From Bacteroidales bacterium (GTDB taxonomy: Bacteria > Bacteroidota > Bacteroidia > Bacteroidales > JAADGE01), in contig JANTGL010000131.1 of assembly GCA_024762915.1 (NCBI GenBank), forward strand, positions 1-7,311: a stretch of DNA of 7,311 bases. The letters run 5' to 3'. The number at the start of each line of letters is the position of its first letter. Positions within the stretch are counted from its first letter, which is position 1. The position numbers and the translations under genes are program-made. The notes beneath the pieces are model-generated. The model had not been told where the DNA came from. It saw only the letters and a list, made by a program, of their open reading frames with translations, and did not search any database. Below, one piece after another: positions 7,061 to 7,311 of this stretch.

Positions 7061-7068
7061 TACATTTG
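7061..7068 (+). promoter_or_regulatory. Bacteroidetes -7 promoter element for korA
   Basis: TACATTTG at 7061-7068 matches the TAnnTTTG consensus exactly, including the favoured TTTG. Transcription would start around 7075 and give a leader of roughly 32 bases before the ATG at 7107. The -33 position falls in the T-rich arm of the preceding hairpin and has no clear TTG. This supports a transcription unit separate from the AddB-like gene. Confidence 0.55.
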
Positions 7069-7106
7069 CCGCTATAAAAATAAATTTCAAATCAATATAA
7101 ATTATC

Positions 7107-7311
7107 ATGGATAAAAAGATAATAGAAGTTGACCAGGTTGTTATTAAATTTGCCGGTGATTCCGGTGACGGAATGCAACTTACCGGAACTCAATTTTCAA
7201 ACACATCGGCACTCATAGGTGATGATGTTTCAACATTTCCGGATTATCCGGCAGAAATTCGCGCTCCTCAGGGTACTGTGGGCGGCGTATCCGGTTTTCA
7301 GCTGCATTTCG
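7107..7311 (+). CDS. korA: 2-oxoacid:ferredoxin oxidoreductase subunit alpha, N-terminal part (3' end outside window)
   Basis: The ATG at 7107 opens a frame that runs off the window after 68 codons. The protein begins MDKKIIEVDQVVIKF, followed by AGDSGDGMQLTGTQFS (16-31), then FPDYPAEIRAPQGTVGGVSG (45-64). This is the signature start of the KorA-type alpha subunit, in which a gamma-type domain is fused in front of the pyrimidine-binding alpha domain; such subunits are usually about 610-620 residues. With a TPP-binding beta subunit (KorB), normally encoded next, the enzyme interconverts 2-oxoglutarate or another 2-oxoacid + CoA with the acyl-CoA, CO2 and reduced ferredoxin. Substrate choice cannot be read from this fragment, so korA is a family-level symbol. 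It has its own -7 box 38 bases upstream. No Shine-Dalgarno sequence is visible. Confidence 0.9.
   Translation, partial: MDKKIIEVDQVVIKFAGDSGDGMQLTGTQFSNTSALIGDDVSTFPDYPAEIRAPQGTVGGVSGFQLHF

Noticed and set aside
1..7311. Defence system, mobile element, CRISPR array, tRNA or riboswitch
   Set aside because: No transposase, integrase, repeat-spacer pattern, cloverleaf or long structured leader was seen; the window is nearly filled by recognisable core genes.

Overview
The window is a low-GC stretch whose genes and promoter signals suggest an anaerobic member of the Bacteroidota, probably Bacteroidales-like. Three things support this. The protein sequences look like that group, especially the fused-type KorA start and the Bacteroidetes AddB-like nuclease. 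Start codons generally lack Shine-Dalgarno sequences. Three intergenic gaps carry elements that match or nearly match the Bacteroidetes -7 box TAnnTTTG. All genes lie on the plus strand. There is no sign of a mobile element, CRISPR array, RNA gene or prophage.

Layout. Positions 1-195 hold the C-terminal end of a 3-hydroxybutyryl-CoA dehydrogenase. Acetate kinase (ackA, 230-1441) follows after 34 bp. The tRNA pseudouridine synthase gene truA (1438-2175) starts with TTG inside the ackA stop codon region. A gap of about 200 bp holds a cluster of TATCA/TGATA words and a good -7 box. It leads into a DUF368 (PopT-type) membrane protein (2380-3300) and shikimate dehydrogenase (aroE, 3306-4058), which are 5 bp apart and probably cotranscribed. 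A 63-bp gap with a candidate promoter precedes a 959-residue AddB-like PD-(D/E)XK nuclease (4122-7001). A further gap with an AU-rich hairpin and a perfect -7 box leads to the beginning of a 2-oxoacid:ferredoxin oxidoreductase alpha subunit (7107 to the window end).

How the genes fit together. The two truncated edge genes and ackA fit fermentative, ferredoxin-based metabolism: acyl-CoA beta-oxidation or butyrate-type chemistry, ATP from acetyl phosphate, and oxidation or reductive synthesis of 2-oxoacids. The remainder is housekeeping: tRNA modification, lipid-carrier recycling for the cell envelope, aromatic amino acid synthesis and double-strand break repair. I see no previously undescribed system here. 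The most interesting points are the AddB-like protein, which keeps its nuclease and iron-sulfur residues but has no N-terminal Walker A and no adjacent AddA, the forced TTG start of truA, and the promoter-based start assignment of the DUF368 gene.
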